DNA of 64,000 bases from Eudorina sp. 2006-703-Eu-15 (Eukaryota; Chlorophyta; Chlorophyceae; Chlamydomonadales; Volvocaceae), in NCBI GenBank assembly GCA_003117195.1, contig BDSI01000007.1, positions 868,001 through 932,000 of the forward strand, in the 5' to 3' direction. The notes below the pieces were generated by a model that was not told the origin of the DNA, did no database searches, and was given only the letters and a program-made list of their open reading frames with translations. How positions within the stretch are numbered: the first letter of the stretch is position 1; every line of letters begins with the position of its first letter. Below, piece after piece: positions 49,401 to 60,900 of this stretch. The translations under genes were made by a program, and so were the position numbers.

Positions 49401-52400
49401 AACAGAACTGGACCCAAGCAACGCTGTTCTAATTCGCTCAGAACATCGTGCAGTTGCGTCTGAGCGGTTCACAGCCTGTCCTGGCTGTCTGCCCCTCTAC
49501 CTCTCTACCCTCCCCCGAGGGGTGACCGTCGCTCGCGCTTACTTGGCCGTCAGGTTCGGGTCGTAATAACGGGTGCTGGCCGGGGTCTCGTGAAGCGTCC
49601 AGCAGAAGGCCGGGCTGACCCAGGCGGAGGGGTTGGGCCCCGGGACCTGCCACACGAAGTTGACGGTCGAGGAGGGGACCTCCGGAAACATCCACAGCGT
49701 CAGGTTGTAGTACCCTGCAGGCACGGGGAGGAAGGGAGGGGGGTAGGGGCGGGGAGAGACGGGGGAGTGGCGGCGCGTGAGATGGCAGCGGCGAGGTTGA
49801 AGGGATCCCGACTGAAGGGCGCTACCGAAGGGCTTGACATGGGACGGGGGGATTCGCTCTTTCGCTGTGGTTCACACCCTGTTTCCACTTACTCACTCGC
49901 TGTAGTCCCCCGCTCAGCGGCAGCGTCTAGGCTATAGGAAGCGCCTCCTGTAGCTGTATGGTGGATGGTTTCCAACCCGGGGTGCCTGACCTCCTGGGGT
50001 ACCGTATGTCGTGTGTTGACCGCCGGTCAATGGGGTCGGTTCCGCTGTAACCACACATTCGGTTCCGCTGTAACCACACGCACATAACCCACCTTCGAGC
50101 TTCGACCCAGCCACCCATCCATCCATCCATCTGCACCCGCACCCGCCCCTCCCACTTCACTCACCCGGGTCGGTGAAGATAAAGTCCGCTGTGCCCGTGT
50201 TGTTGGGCGCGATGTTCCATACGACAGCGTTATCGCCAACGGACAACTGCCAACGGCCGATGGAAATGCTAGACGCCCGGAACTGGATGGAGTAGGCTCC
50301 GGCCGTGTCGATGCGGGCCATGGTGGTCGCCATCATTTTGTAGCCGGAGGTGTAGCGCATCGGTGGGTTGAATGTGCTGGTGGGTTGGTTCTGCGGGTGC
50401 GGTGGGGTGGGGTGGGGGTGAGGTGGGGAAGGGTGGGTTGAGGCGAGGTAAAGAAACTGTGTGTTTCCGTCGCACCCTAATCTGCTCCATCGGCAGGTCG
50501 GTTGTCGCCGATGGCTGTCACCGATGACCCGCGGGGTCCGCTGTGACATCCTTAATAATGAAAGGTCGATGCGCCAGCACAGTCCCGCGTGCAACAGTAA
50601 TCCAGAGTGGCGCCGTTACATCAGAAACAACGAGATGTACGGTAGTGTCTGCGAACCAGGCCGTACATTGCCGTACACACTCACCCGCACTTGGAAGTCC
50701 ACGAACGTGTAGGTGGGGTCGGACGTGTCGAACCGGCCGTCCGTGTAGTCGCCCTGCCACCACAGGTACTCCCAGCCCTGGAACGCGACGGAGGTGGTCA
50801 TGTTGGTGATGCTGCGGGAGGGGCTGACCACTGCGGGCCAGGGAAGGGGAGGGGAGGCGACGGGGCAGGAAGGAGTTCTGGGCCTCACGGGAGGAGAGCA
50901 AAAATGATAATGTTGATATAAAAAATAGTAATGATAACAATAAATAAATAATACCAATAATCATGATCATGTAATGTTAAGTAGATGAATGCGCCTCGGT
51001 CTTCGAACCTCCAGCCTTTGCACCTCCCGCCACCGATGGAGGCCGAGGGTTCTCTCAGGTCGCCACGATGGCCCCCACCTGTTCGGTTGGTGGCGGCGCG
51101 CGTCAGGGCAGCCGCCACGGCATTGCCCACGTTCAGCCGCTTCGAGCTCTTGAATTGGTTCTGCAGGAGAGAGAGAGCGGGACAGAGCACGCCACGTCGC
51201 AGGTACCGGGGGTCGAGCGAGGGGTGCCGGGTGTGCTCACCACCCACCCACCCACCCTACCGGTACTCAGCGGCACTACTGCAACCTCCAACACAGGGTG
51301 GCGCGGTTCCGTTTCTTGGCAGTGTGTGGTTGGTTAGCGGTTAGCGAGGAGCCGCCCACGACGGGCACCGATGACCCTAGCGGGGTCCACTGTAACACCC
51401 GACAGACAGACAGACAGACAGACAGAAAAACAGACAGACACCCCGCGGCCCGCAACCCGGCGCCAGGGCTTCCGTCGCGAGCTCCCTACCTTCAGACCCG
51501 GCAGGTCGTCCCCACTGGTCATTAGGATGTTCTTGATGATGGAAGGCGTCTGGGAGGTGGCGAAGCTGCGGAGGCGGTGGGGTCCAGGGAGGGGCGCGGG
51601 GGCCGCATCGTGCCGGGTTGCGAAGCGAAGGGAGCGTGTCAGGGAGGTGGCGCGGTGGGGAGCGCGCCGGGGTACGGGAGGGAAGGGAGAAGGGACGGAT
51701 GCATCGGAGGGAGCTGCGCCAGCCGGCGGCTCGAGGCTGGCAGCTGGACACGCACACACACAGAGCTGGGTCAAAGAGGTCCTTACACCTTGGTAGTTGG
51801 TACTGTACTATAACTTCTTCCCTGGCGCGCTGCGCCGCCTCCCGAGCAGGGTGGCTATCTTAAGATATAAATATCTATTCGGCCGAAAAACTTCTGAAAT
51901 TTTAGATACTTTTGGCCTGCCAAAACATGGAGTTTAAGATACTTTGACCCCTCGTTTGGGACATGATATCTTCCCGTTGACATATACTCGAACCAGAGAT
52001 GGGATCCCCGATATCTCCCACCCGGGGTCGGTTCTCGCCGTCTGCAGTCATCTATGGCTAGGTGTTGCATTTATGGGTTCGGTTCGTGGAAGTTCTCCAT
52101 CAATGTTGCGCCCTGTCCGATGCCCTCTGTAGATACTTCGGGCCGTTTCCAGTTGGAAATATCTCCCCATAGACAGATACTTTCAGCGTTTCGAAGCCAG
52201 GTGTATCTCTGGCCGTAGATACTCCCAAAAATAAGATAGCCACCCTGCTCCCGAGGGCTGTTCCCAGTCCTGGGTGAGGTCAGCGCGCAGCGACACATCG
52301 CCACGCGCCGTGCAGCAGCCCCTTTCGCGGCCTGCCGCGTCCCCGACCTGACGCCCCCCTGGAGCTCACCTCTGGCCCCCTAGGGCCGCCAGCACCAGGC

Positions 52401-55400
52401 CCGCCGCGGCGGCTGTCATCGGTGTGGAGAAGGACGTCCCCGAGACGGTGCTGTAGTTCCCGTCTGCGGTGCGGTTCGAAGGCGGCCAACCCGGGTCCGT
52501 CGATGTAGACTTTTGGGTTTACGGTTCGCGGTTTAAGGATCCACGGCTCCAATCCTTCACACAACATCTCCATGCTCAAGAGGCCCAGACCCAGCTCCAT
52601 GTCCCCATCGCAACCCGCCTCGCCCCCAAACGCCCCGTACCTACCCTAGCCTAGCCCCGGATGGGTGCACCTGTAGCGTGTCGTTCTTTGCAACCCCACC
52701 CTACCCGTCGACATCCAACCCCCCCTGGAACAATACCGGCCTCCCCTGCTTCCATGTGCGGTGCGGTGCGTGCGCCGGGTTGTGCCCCCGCCCATACCCG
52801 TCTCGGTAATTGGGCTGTTACCGAGACGGGTTCGGGCGTGACAATCCCATCCCATCCCAGCTGAAGCCCCCCCATGACGGAGCTTTGCCGGGACTTGAAT
52901 CTGACTAATTATGTACATACAACATATACATAATAAAGTATGTGTTTCAACACGGACAAGTCCCGGCGCTGTATATACGTGTGTTTCCTTACTTGTATCC
53001 GTACCGTAATCCTACATACTTGTAGCCCTGTACGGGTATCCCCCAACTCACTGTACGGCGTGTCGGTTGTGTAGATCATCATGCCGGGCGCGCCCATATC
53101 CACTGTGCTGGGACCGTAGTTGGTGCCCACCTCCTGGTTCATGATGACGGTGTAGAAGATGGCGTCGGCGGAGGTGGTGCCGCCCACACACAGCACGTTG
53201 GGCGTGTTGACCATGCAGGGCGAGTAGGTGTTGTTGTTGATGAGCCAGGTGGTGTCCAGGTTGGTCCACTCGTTGCCTGAGGCGACGGGGTTGGGTGAGG
53301 CAGGGGAGGGTTTGGGCCGGGTTGGTTGGGTGAGGCCGACGAGGGCTTGGGCCGGGGTTGGGTGAGGCCGGCGAGCCCGGCTGTGCCTGGCACCTATAGC
53401 TGGGCAGGGACTCTGAACTGAGGGGTGCGGGTTTAGGGCTTGGGTGGGGCCTGGACACGTTGTTGCAGTTCAGTTGCGGCGCCAGCGGCAGCCAGCCAGC
53501 CAGCACGACAGCCAGTGCGCCTCAACCCTATCGTGCGCTGCCCGCTCCTCCCTGCCGCCATCATCGAGCCTCTTAAACGCATGCAGCAGCAACAGCAGCC
53601 CCCGACGGTGCGCCGCTCCCGCTAGCTCACCCGCAGCGGCCACGAACAGCGCGTTGTCGTACTTAGTGAAAAGCGTCTTGTAGGCCGACGCCGCAGCGTC
53701 CAGAGACGCCTTGTTGAAAGGCTGCGAGGTGACGGGGTCGCGGGGGGAGGCGTGTTTTTAAAATCGTGTTAAGGAAAGCAACCCCCACCCGACCCAACCC
53801 AGGCACCCATGGCGGTGGTGTGGTTAGCGCGAAAGGAAACCGCCCGCCCGAACCGCCCCCTCCCATGGCAATGGGGTGTGTTTATGTTCGGTGTTTGAGA
53901 GGAGCCGCTCTGCACCCCGACCCGACGTGCTGGACGTGGCAAAGGACAGTCGATTTCGGAGCGGGCATCGCCCCTTATGTCGTTGTCGGGCGCGCGGGTC
54001 GAGCGCGCGCGGCCGCTTTCGTCACACCAGTTCCCATCGCCGCGAGCCACATCCTGCCAGTTCGGCAGTATGGAGGCGGCAGGTCCGCGAAGACAACCTG
54101 GATTGCTCGCCCGCCCGGATTGTTCACCCGCCCAGGCCCCCGGTCCCGCACGGGCGGAGGACCGTTACTTCCGGGACGTTCATCTCCATCCTCTGGCCCC
54201 CACAGGGTATATGACGTGTGGGGACACACTCACGGTGATGCTGCTCCTCGCGTTGTTCCCAAAGCTCATGGAGAAGATGCGCGCGCCCTTGCCATACGCA
54301 TAATCCACCGCGCGTACGACATCCGAGTACGCGTACGGCGGGTTGGCGGGGTCGAACGACTCATCGGTCACCTGCGAGAGGGCGCGCGGAGTTTTACCCA
54401 CCCGTTCGTCACTGAACAATGAACTTTTTGCAATATCTGGCTGGGACCACGTCTCTGGAGCATCATCTACCTTTCCATCCTCAAAATGCAAACCTGGACA
54501 TACACATTCAAGATGCAAGTCATGGCGCCAAACGGAACGGAGAGCGGAAATGGGTCTCGCCTTGAGGATCATCTGGCGCAGGTTGGGCGCGACGCCGGCG
54601 ATGCCGATGCCGTTGTTGGGCCGCGCGCCGATGATCCCCGCGATCTTGGTGCCGTGCGTCGTACGGTCGATGATGCCGTTCCAAGAGGACGTGTTCCGGC
54701 CGATGCCGCACCGGGAGATGTTGTTGCCCGCGTAGGTCGGCGAGCACTGGGAGGTGGAGAAGCAGGCACCGTACACGTCGTCGATGAAGACTGCGAGGCG
54801 CGGCAGGGGAGGGCGACGAAGGCGGCAAGCACAGCAGCGGAGGCCCGGCGGCCAGGATCGATCAGAAAAAAGGGGTGCGGCGGCCTGTGCCGTAGCTGTG
54901 TCCGCTTGAGCACTTGTTCGCCGATTTCCTCACTCATACCCCTACATATTCCCTTCGTCTCCGACATCTTCACGGACGACCTCGTCCGTGTTATCCCCAT
55001 GCCGCTCCTGTCCCGCAGCGGCCGCGCGGGAGGCCTCCTGGTGGCCCCCAGGGCAGGAGCAGCCGCGGCGGTGGTGGTGGCGCGTCCATCCCGTCCTTAA
55101 ACCCCCGCGTACGGGGTACCGTATGTGGAAACGCCCCATGGGACATGGCCGTCACTTACCGTTGCCGTCGTCATCCGTCAAGTTGTCATCGGTCTCCAAC
55201 GGATTGGTCCAGAAGGATCCGATCAGATCCGGGTGGTCTACCGTCGCACCGCTGTCCGTGACGGCGATGATGACGTCACTCGCTGTACGGCATCGTGGCA
55301 GGGGGATACCGTAAATTGCGGGTTTCGGAGCAAGCGGTCGGAGGAGAGGAGCGGGCTGCGGGGCCGGTCAAGCGGTGCGGGACCGCTGGGGCCGGCAGCT

Positions 55401-56995
55401 CGGAGCCATAGGGGCTGATGACCAAGGCGGCGAGAGCAGGGACATCCGTACATCCTTCCGTACCTCTGCCGTACTGCCGTATTCCTAGCTCACCCCTGAC
55501 CACTACACACCGTTCCACACACAGCGGACCATACGTCACGGATGAGCCGGGACTTCGGGACTCCCCAAGGTGACCGACAGCCGTACAGAAGGGGTACGGC
55601 GATGTACGTTGCGATCCTAAGGACCCGATGCTCTGGCACTGTTTTGGTCACCTACTTTGGCGTTGCGGGTCCGACATGTTCAGTTTCAGCAGCTGCCAGG
55701 CGCCCGTCACATTGATTCGGTTGAACCAGTAGGCGCTTGACAGGCCCGGGTCGTTCAGGCTGACAGCCTGCTGCAGGCTGCTGCGTTCACGGACGATGGC
55801 ATGCGAGCAGCAGGATGGGGCAACACCGCGAGGGAGGCATGCGACTTGGTACGAGCGCTCTAGGGGAGGGTAGAGCAGAAGATTACTGTTGACGACTGGA
55901 GAGGGGTAGTCAAGCAAAGGTCGCGGCACCGATTGTCGGTCTTTGCGAACAGGGTAGATGGGAAGGGGTGCGGGCAATGTCGAGGTTGATTGTCTAGATG
56001 CATAGTAAGGCAGCTGGCGCACTGGCCGCTGCATTCCCTCAACCCCGAGCGCGGCACGGGTTGAATCTATAGATCTCTCTCGCTGGTGCCGTACCGTCTG
56101 CCGGAGCCGCCCGTCAAGTCAGCAAGCGTGCTGGGCGCGCGTAAAACGAAATCTCGTACAAGGAATTCGAGTTCTGCGATCGCGGCAAAGGAGTGGTGGC
56201 AGTAAGCGCATGCGAAACGGAGAGCGATTCAAAGCGAGTGTATTACAGATAGGCGCTTGTCATACCTGGATGACCCCTGATTGCGTCGAAGACTGCATTT
56301 AGAACGAATTCGTCTACAGCTTCCAAAACTTGAAGGTTGGAAAGCGCGAGCTGGACCCGGGACGTGAAGTTTCGTAGTAGCGGGGGGACCACGCTTTTTA
56401 CGTCGATATCGCTGAGAAAAGATACCACGAGTCTAAATGGCGCATCTTGGTATAGAGGGTCAATTGCCACCTGCGTAAGCGGGGAAGTTTATTGGAACGG
56501 TTGGTTTGCTCGCCACTTGGCGAGTAAATAGAAGTATTCCAGCTGAATGCGCGGGTACATGGGCCGCGGCCTAATCCGTAAAACAAAATCCTAGCTATTT
56601 ATATACTCGCGCAGTTCGGCGAGATAGTCCTTTTGACCACTCACCTGTGCTTTCTTGGGCGCGCAACCGTGTATGGAACAGGTGATTGGGACCACTATCG
56701 CCGCAATTACGCCCAATATAAGAAATGTAATGCTGACGGATGTAATAACCGGGTGCCTCCGAATCTGTCAATTCAAGGACAGTAGTCAACGCAACCGAAC
56801 AACAGCTCGGCAAGCGGCAAGCGACCGACTTTGCAAGCAGCCGCCATAGGACGGCCACGTAAGCATTGCATGGCAAATTTGAGAACTGCAAATCCTCACC
56901 CATCCAGCCAGTCCGCGGCGTTCCGGATGTGGCTCGTCAAGGCTGTCTTCAACGCTGTCGGGCGACACTGCGGCTGCACCCTTCCACCACACCAT
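46417..56995 (-). CDS. Membrane-anchored subtilisin-like serine protease with PA14-like modules (sporangin/VLE-like)
   Basis: Twenty exons (minus): 56995-56900, 56764-56645, 56470-56266, 55859-55652, 55278-55160, 54790-54561, 54371-54234, 53721-53631, 53276-53052, 52463-52370, 51565-51490, 51160-51079, 50830-50685, 50390-50165, 49714-49543, 49342-49186, 48606-48346, 47965-47865, 47446-47233, 46815-46417. Every phase joins, giving 1119 aa (about 120 kDa). A hydrophobic anchor lies at about 38-60 after a charged N-terminus. The S8 triad is complete: Asp218 (AVTDSGATVDHPDL), His295 (TTHGTKIAGIIGA), oxyanion Asn404 (AAAGNEWT) and Ser488 (SGTSFSTPMTAAAAG). After the protease domain, GWEYLWWQGDY...RIDTAGAYSIQFRA and GVCFRLQGPNSRLYVDDQLI look like two PA14/lectin-like modules. 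Many NxT/S sites fit secretion. Chlamydomonas sporangin (a ~127-kDa subtilase digesting the mother-cell wall) is the closest function I know; orthology is inferred from size and family only. Intron 6 uses a GC donor. Confidence 0.9.
50514..50558 (+). repeat. Dispersed repeat family A copy (subtilase intron 13)
   Basis: It reads GCTGTCACCGATGACCCGCG then GGGTCCGCTGTGACATCC and CTTAATAATG. It lies in the intron 50391-50684, antisense to the gene. Confidence 0.7.
51364..51400 (+). repeat. Dispersed repeat family A copy (subtilase intron 11)
   Basis: It reads GGCACCGATGACCCTAGCGG then GGTCCACTGTAACACCC. It is followed directly by a GACA microsatellite (51401-51440) in the intron 51161-51489. Confidence 0.7.
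51401..51440. repeat. GACA tetranucleotide microsatellite
   Basis: About nine GACA units, interrupted once by GAAAAA, in subtilase intron 11. Confidence 0.92.
51839..52255. mobile_element. hAT-type MITE with 8-bp target-site duplication
   Basis: The element spans 51847-52247 (401 bp). Its ends are exact 16-bp terminal inverted repeats: CAGGGTGGCTATCTTA at the left and TAAGATAGCCACCCTG at the right. The flanks carry an identical 8-bp direct repeat ctcccgag at 51839-51846 and 52248-52255, which fits the hAT target consensus nTnnnnAn; the CAGGG terminus also fits hAT. The interior is AT-rich, codes for nothing, and repeats AGATAC/GATATC-like hexamers about twelve times in both orientations, like subterminal transposase sites. 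It lies in subtilase intron 10 (51566-52369). The autonomous partner is not in this window. Confidence 0.9.
52796..52831. repeat. Perfect 14-bp inverted repeat (hairpin) in subtilase intron 9
   Basis: ACCCGTCTCGGTAA (52796-52809) and TTACCGAGACGGGT (52818-52831) are exact inverted copies around an 8-nt loop. It is in the intron 52464-53051. Confidence 0.92.
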
Positions 56996-57972
56996 ATTGT
57001 CAAGGCAAGTCAAAAGATGATACACCACAGGATTGCAATCCGAATCTTAGTCCTAGAAATGAAATGGCTAGAGAAGAAAGTCCTGAGCTGGTGGGCCGAC
57101 TCGTTCGCTAGCGCTAAGCCATACAAAAGGCTACGTATTCTCAATTCAGGAGCTGGTGTGCCTTGCTGTTACGTGACAAACAAAAGTTGTTTGCTTTTCC
57201 GAAATTTCTCCGACTTTTAGCTGTCCCGTGTTCGCAAGTACGACGAGCCACCTACCGGTGTCTTGTTCTAGTCACACTCGCAGAATTAATTACTAATGCC
57301 TCACCACAACTTGCCTATAGGCAATTTGAATGAAGAATTACTGCCTTTCTCTTAAGCATCTTGACGCATCCTGGCGCGCGTGTGAAGTGAACCGCCATAA
57401 CTTTGTACATGTCGCCCATAACGCAGCCCGACGACCACGGCGCGGGGACGCGGCGTCAACGAACCTCTCCGTAGACGTATTAATATACGTCTAAGATTTC
57501 TCCGACAGTAGGGCGCCTATAACGTTACGGTATAGGTTACGCAAAGGTTACGTCTTTGCGCGGCTACTGCACCCCTTCCACGACCAACAACCAACCGAAT
57601 ATGTATTTTATGCCGGGAACGCGCCTCCTGCGCCTGCCCCTAGCCTACCACTAGTACTTGCGCGCGTGACCGAGACCGTTACCGTTTCTGCAACGACAAC
57701 AAGGACCTCTTCGGCGCCGCACCCAAGCCAACGGACTGCCCTCTCGTGCACTCGGCACACATGCGCACCGAACCACCCGCCTCCCCCCATTCACTCGAAG
57801 AAAAAGCCAAGGCCCCGACCTCGCCCGCCTGCCTGCCTGCTTGCCTGCTCACCACAATCTCGCCCCATGGACGGTCTACCCCTTCCGTCTGGCAGACCTT
57901 TGCTCCGGCAGTCAGCGCGGTCCATCGGTGTCCACCAGTCCTCGTACACCTTTCCGTCCCGTCCCCATCTGT
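56996..57972. other. Intergenic between subtilase 5' end and the downstream gene's 3' end
   Basis: Both neighbours are on the minus strand. 56996-57560 is AT-rich and likely holds the subtilase promoter; the rest should hold the 3' UTR of the gene ending at 57973. No gene is seen. Confidence 0.5.
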
Positions 57973-60900
57973 TCAACCCCGCGCCGTTCCCGGGCCCGAA
58001 CCGGACACGGACCCAGGCGCCGCCGGCTCGGTTCCCGCGCCGCCGCCCGGCTGCGCTGCCGCGGGCGCGGAAGTCGTCGCCGCGGCAGCCGGCCCCGCGC
58101 TCGGCTCCCTTCGCTGCTCCTCCCGCGCGGCCTCCAGCGCGGCCCGCTGCTCCGCCAGGATCAGCTTCGCGTCGAAGCCCAGCAGCTCCGCCGCCAGCTC
58201 GGCGCCCTCCTCGTACAGCTGGGCCAGAAGGTGGAACAGCATCTGCCGCTCCGAAACCGTCGTGCGATCTCTGAGGGAGGAGGCCACCACGTCAACCTGC
58301 GAGGACAGGGGGCGCGGGCAGGGGCCGCCACGCCACGATGGGGCCGGCGGGTTGTAGGTTTGGGATCGCGGTAGCAGTGGGATCGCGGCCGAGGAGGCGG
58401 GTGGCCGCCACTGCGTCCTTTCTCTGTTGTGCGTGCGGATGGATACCTACGGTCCGTGGGTCAAATGGCAATTTCAAATGACACGGTGTACCAGGCCTGA
58501 TTTAAGTCCGCCCAACGTTTCACCGAACCAGGTCTGCGCGCCAGTCGGCGCCGGAAATGAGGCGCAACCCATCCAACCCTGCCCGACCGTTTCAGTGGGT
58601 CAGTGCGTCCGGGGACATGCGACGTGCACAGACCCGCTGCCCGTCGACCCATCCACAGCCCGCTGGCGATTGGCGACGCAGCAACGGACCGCGCCCCTTA
58701 CCCTCCCACGCCCATCACCCGCACACGCACGCGCCCCGGTGCGACATCTGCAGCCATACTGGCCCCGACCTGCATCGCGCCCGGCTGCAGCACCGGCAGC
58801 ATCTCGAGCAGCGAGGCCATTCGCGCCAGCGCGTACACCGCCTCGGAGGTGTTTCCGGACCGCAGGCAGGTAACCGCCTGGGAGGGAGTCCAGGCAGGGG
58901 ACGGTAGAGCCCGAGGGACAGGGGGCGGGGGACGTGGGCCGTAGGGTTGGCGGCAACTGCCATCAAGTTACATCACACCGGGACGTGGCCGGCAGGTGAA
59001 GACCAGGCAGCAGCTGTAGCAGCTGCAGTCGCAGCTGTAGCCGCAGCTGCAGTAGCAGATGTGCATGTTCACCGTGGCAGTCCCGCCCGAACACCGATAC
59101 AGCGATGGCGAAGATCGTTATGAGGCTTCCTCTACAGCGGCGTGGATACTGTCCCCTGGATCGCCCCGGTGCCGTATGCGGCTCTCTCCCCCTGTCCCTT
59201 CTTCCCCTCCCTACCCTGTCTTTCCCTCCCTACCCAGTCTTCCCCTCCCTACCCCGGTCTCTACACCTGTCCCCTTTCCCCTGTCCCTTTTACCCCTGCC
59301 CCTTTCCCTGTCCTTTCTTCCTGCCCCGCTTCCCCCTGTCCCTGCTTCTCTGTCCTTCCCCTGTCCCTTCCCTTCCTATGTTATTACATGCAGCCCGGAC
59401 GACGCCATGCCGTACACTCACATCCAGCAGCCTGGCCCGCACTGCCGACGCCGCCACCGCCGCCACAATGCCAACCGCCCGCTGGTCCTCCAGCCCCAGG
59501 TCGGTGGCCACCCCCGCCACCCAGCGCGGCGGGCTCGCGTCGTCCAGCGGGTCCGTGTTCCGGGACTGGGCCGCCTCCACCGCCGCCTCCACGGCGGCCC
59601 GGTAGATGGCGTCGCGGCCGCCCACCGTCTTGGGCTTGACGGTCACGTTGCCGGTCTGCCGGATAGCGCCGCGGTGGTGGTGGTCGTGGCCATGGTGGCT
59701 TGAATGCCGTGTGTGTAGATAAGAGACCCGCCTCACCCAATGCCGTGTGTGAGAAGCGGGTGCTGCGGCTGAGGCTAAAACAATTACAGAGCCCTAGCAG
59801 TTAGTTCTCTAGTCCTTACGCACACGCATTCCCACCTGGCACGTCCGCCGCAACGCCCGGATTTCGTCGAGCTGGTAGTCCCGGCCCGCCACCTTGGCGC
59901 CCTCCAGCCGGCTCAGCAGCCGCGCCGCCTCCTCCGCGAGAGCCGCCTTGCGGGCAGGCGACACGTACAGCACCGGCGGCGGATCCCACCAGGCTGGCAG
60001 GCCTCCTGAAGAGGAGGCGGAGGTAGCCGCGGCGGCGTCGGGGCCGGGGGCGGTGCGGGCCGCGGCGGCGAAGGAGGCGAGCCGCTCGAATTCCTCATCC
60101 TGCGCGGGCCCGGATTCGAGCGTGCGCGGCCGCAGTAGGGCAGGGCGGGAGGTCAGGGTGGGAAGACAGTTTAGCCAGGGCGGGGGGCGAGTGGAGGGCG
60201 GCAACGCGCAGGGGTTGTGGAGGGTCTGATTGATAGGAGTGTACCCCCGCGCGGCGAGTCGAGTCGAGATCCGGGAGCCCAGAGGCGGATCCTGCGCTAA
60301 CCGTATCCCCTGGATGCAGTTCTCCACGTGTGCCTCCTGCTGCCCCTTCTGGTGCCCCTCTCCTTGCCCTTCTCGTTGCCCCTCCGCTTGCTCCTCTCCT
60401 TGCCCCTCCGCTTGCCCCTCATTATCATCGACGCCGAATGGGAATTCGTCGGGGTTGGGGTCGGGCTTGTCAACCTTCACCCGTCACCCCTTCCACCCCC
60501 TCTCACCTTGAGCGACCGGGCCGCCTTGTCCGAGATGCTGACCGCCGACGTAGGGCCCGCGAAGGAGGAGCTGTCCGGGACCCACACCTTGCGCCCGCCC
60601 AGAGACCTGTCGTACACCCACTTGCCGCCGGTGGCCCGCCTGCTGCCGCCCGACATGAGCCACGTCAGCAACCGGCTGCGGTAGGCCGCGACCAGCGCCC
60701 CCAGAATCACGCTCCACACCACCAGCGGCGCAAAATCCGTACCCCGCAACACGAGTTTAAAGGGCAGCCCGCCGGTCTGCTTCGCCTCGTGCTCCTTGAT
60801 CATGATCTGCGGCACACCGGAATCAGATCAGCGGAATCAGATCAGCGGAATCAGATCAGCGGAATCAGATCAGCGGAATCAGATCAGGGCGAGAAGAGGC

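Noticed and set aside
60300..60480. Minus-strand VDKPDPNPDEF-like and GEGQ-repeat frame as an extra exon of the coiled-coil gene
   Set aside because: Read-through from exon 4 meets an in-frame stop, and exon 4 to exon 5 joins in phase 0 without it. The GEGQ part comes from a 12-bp imperfect repeat.
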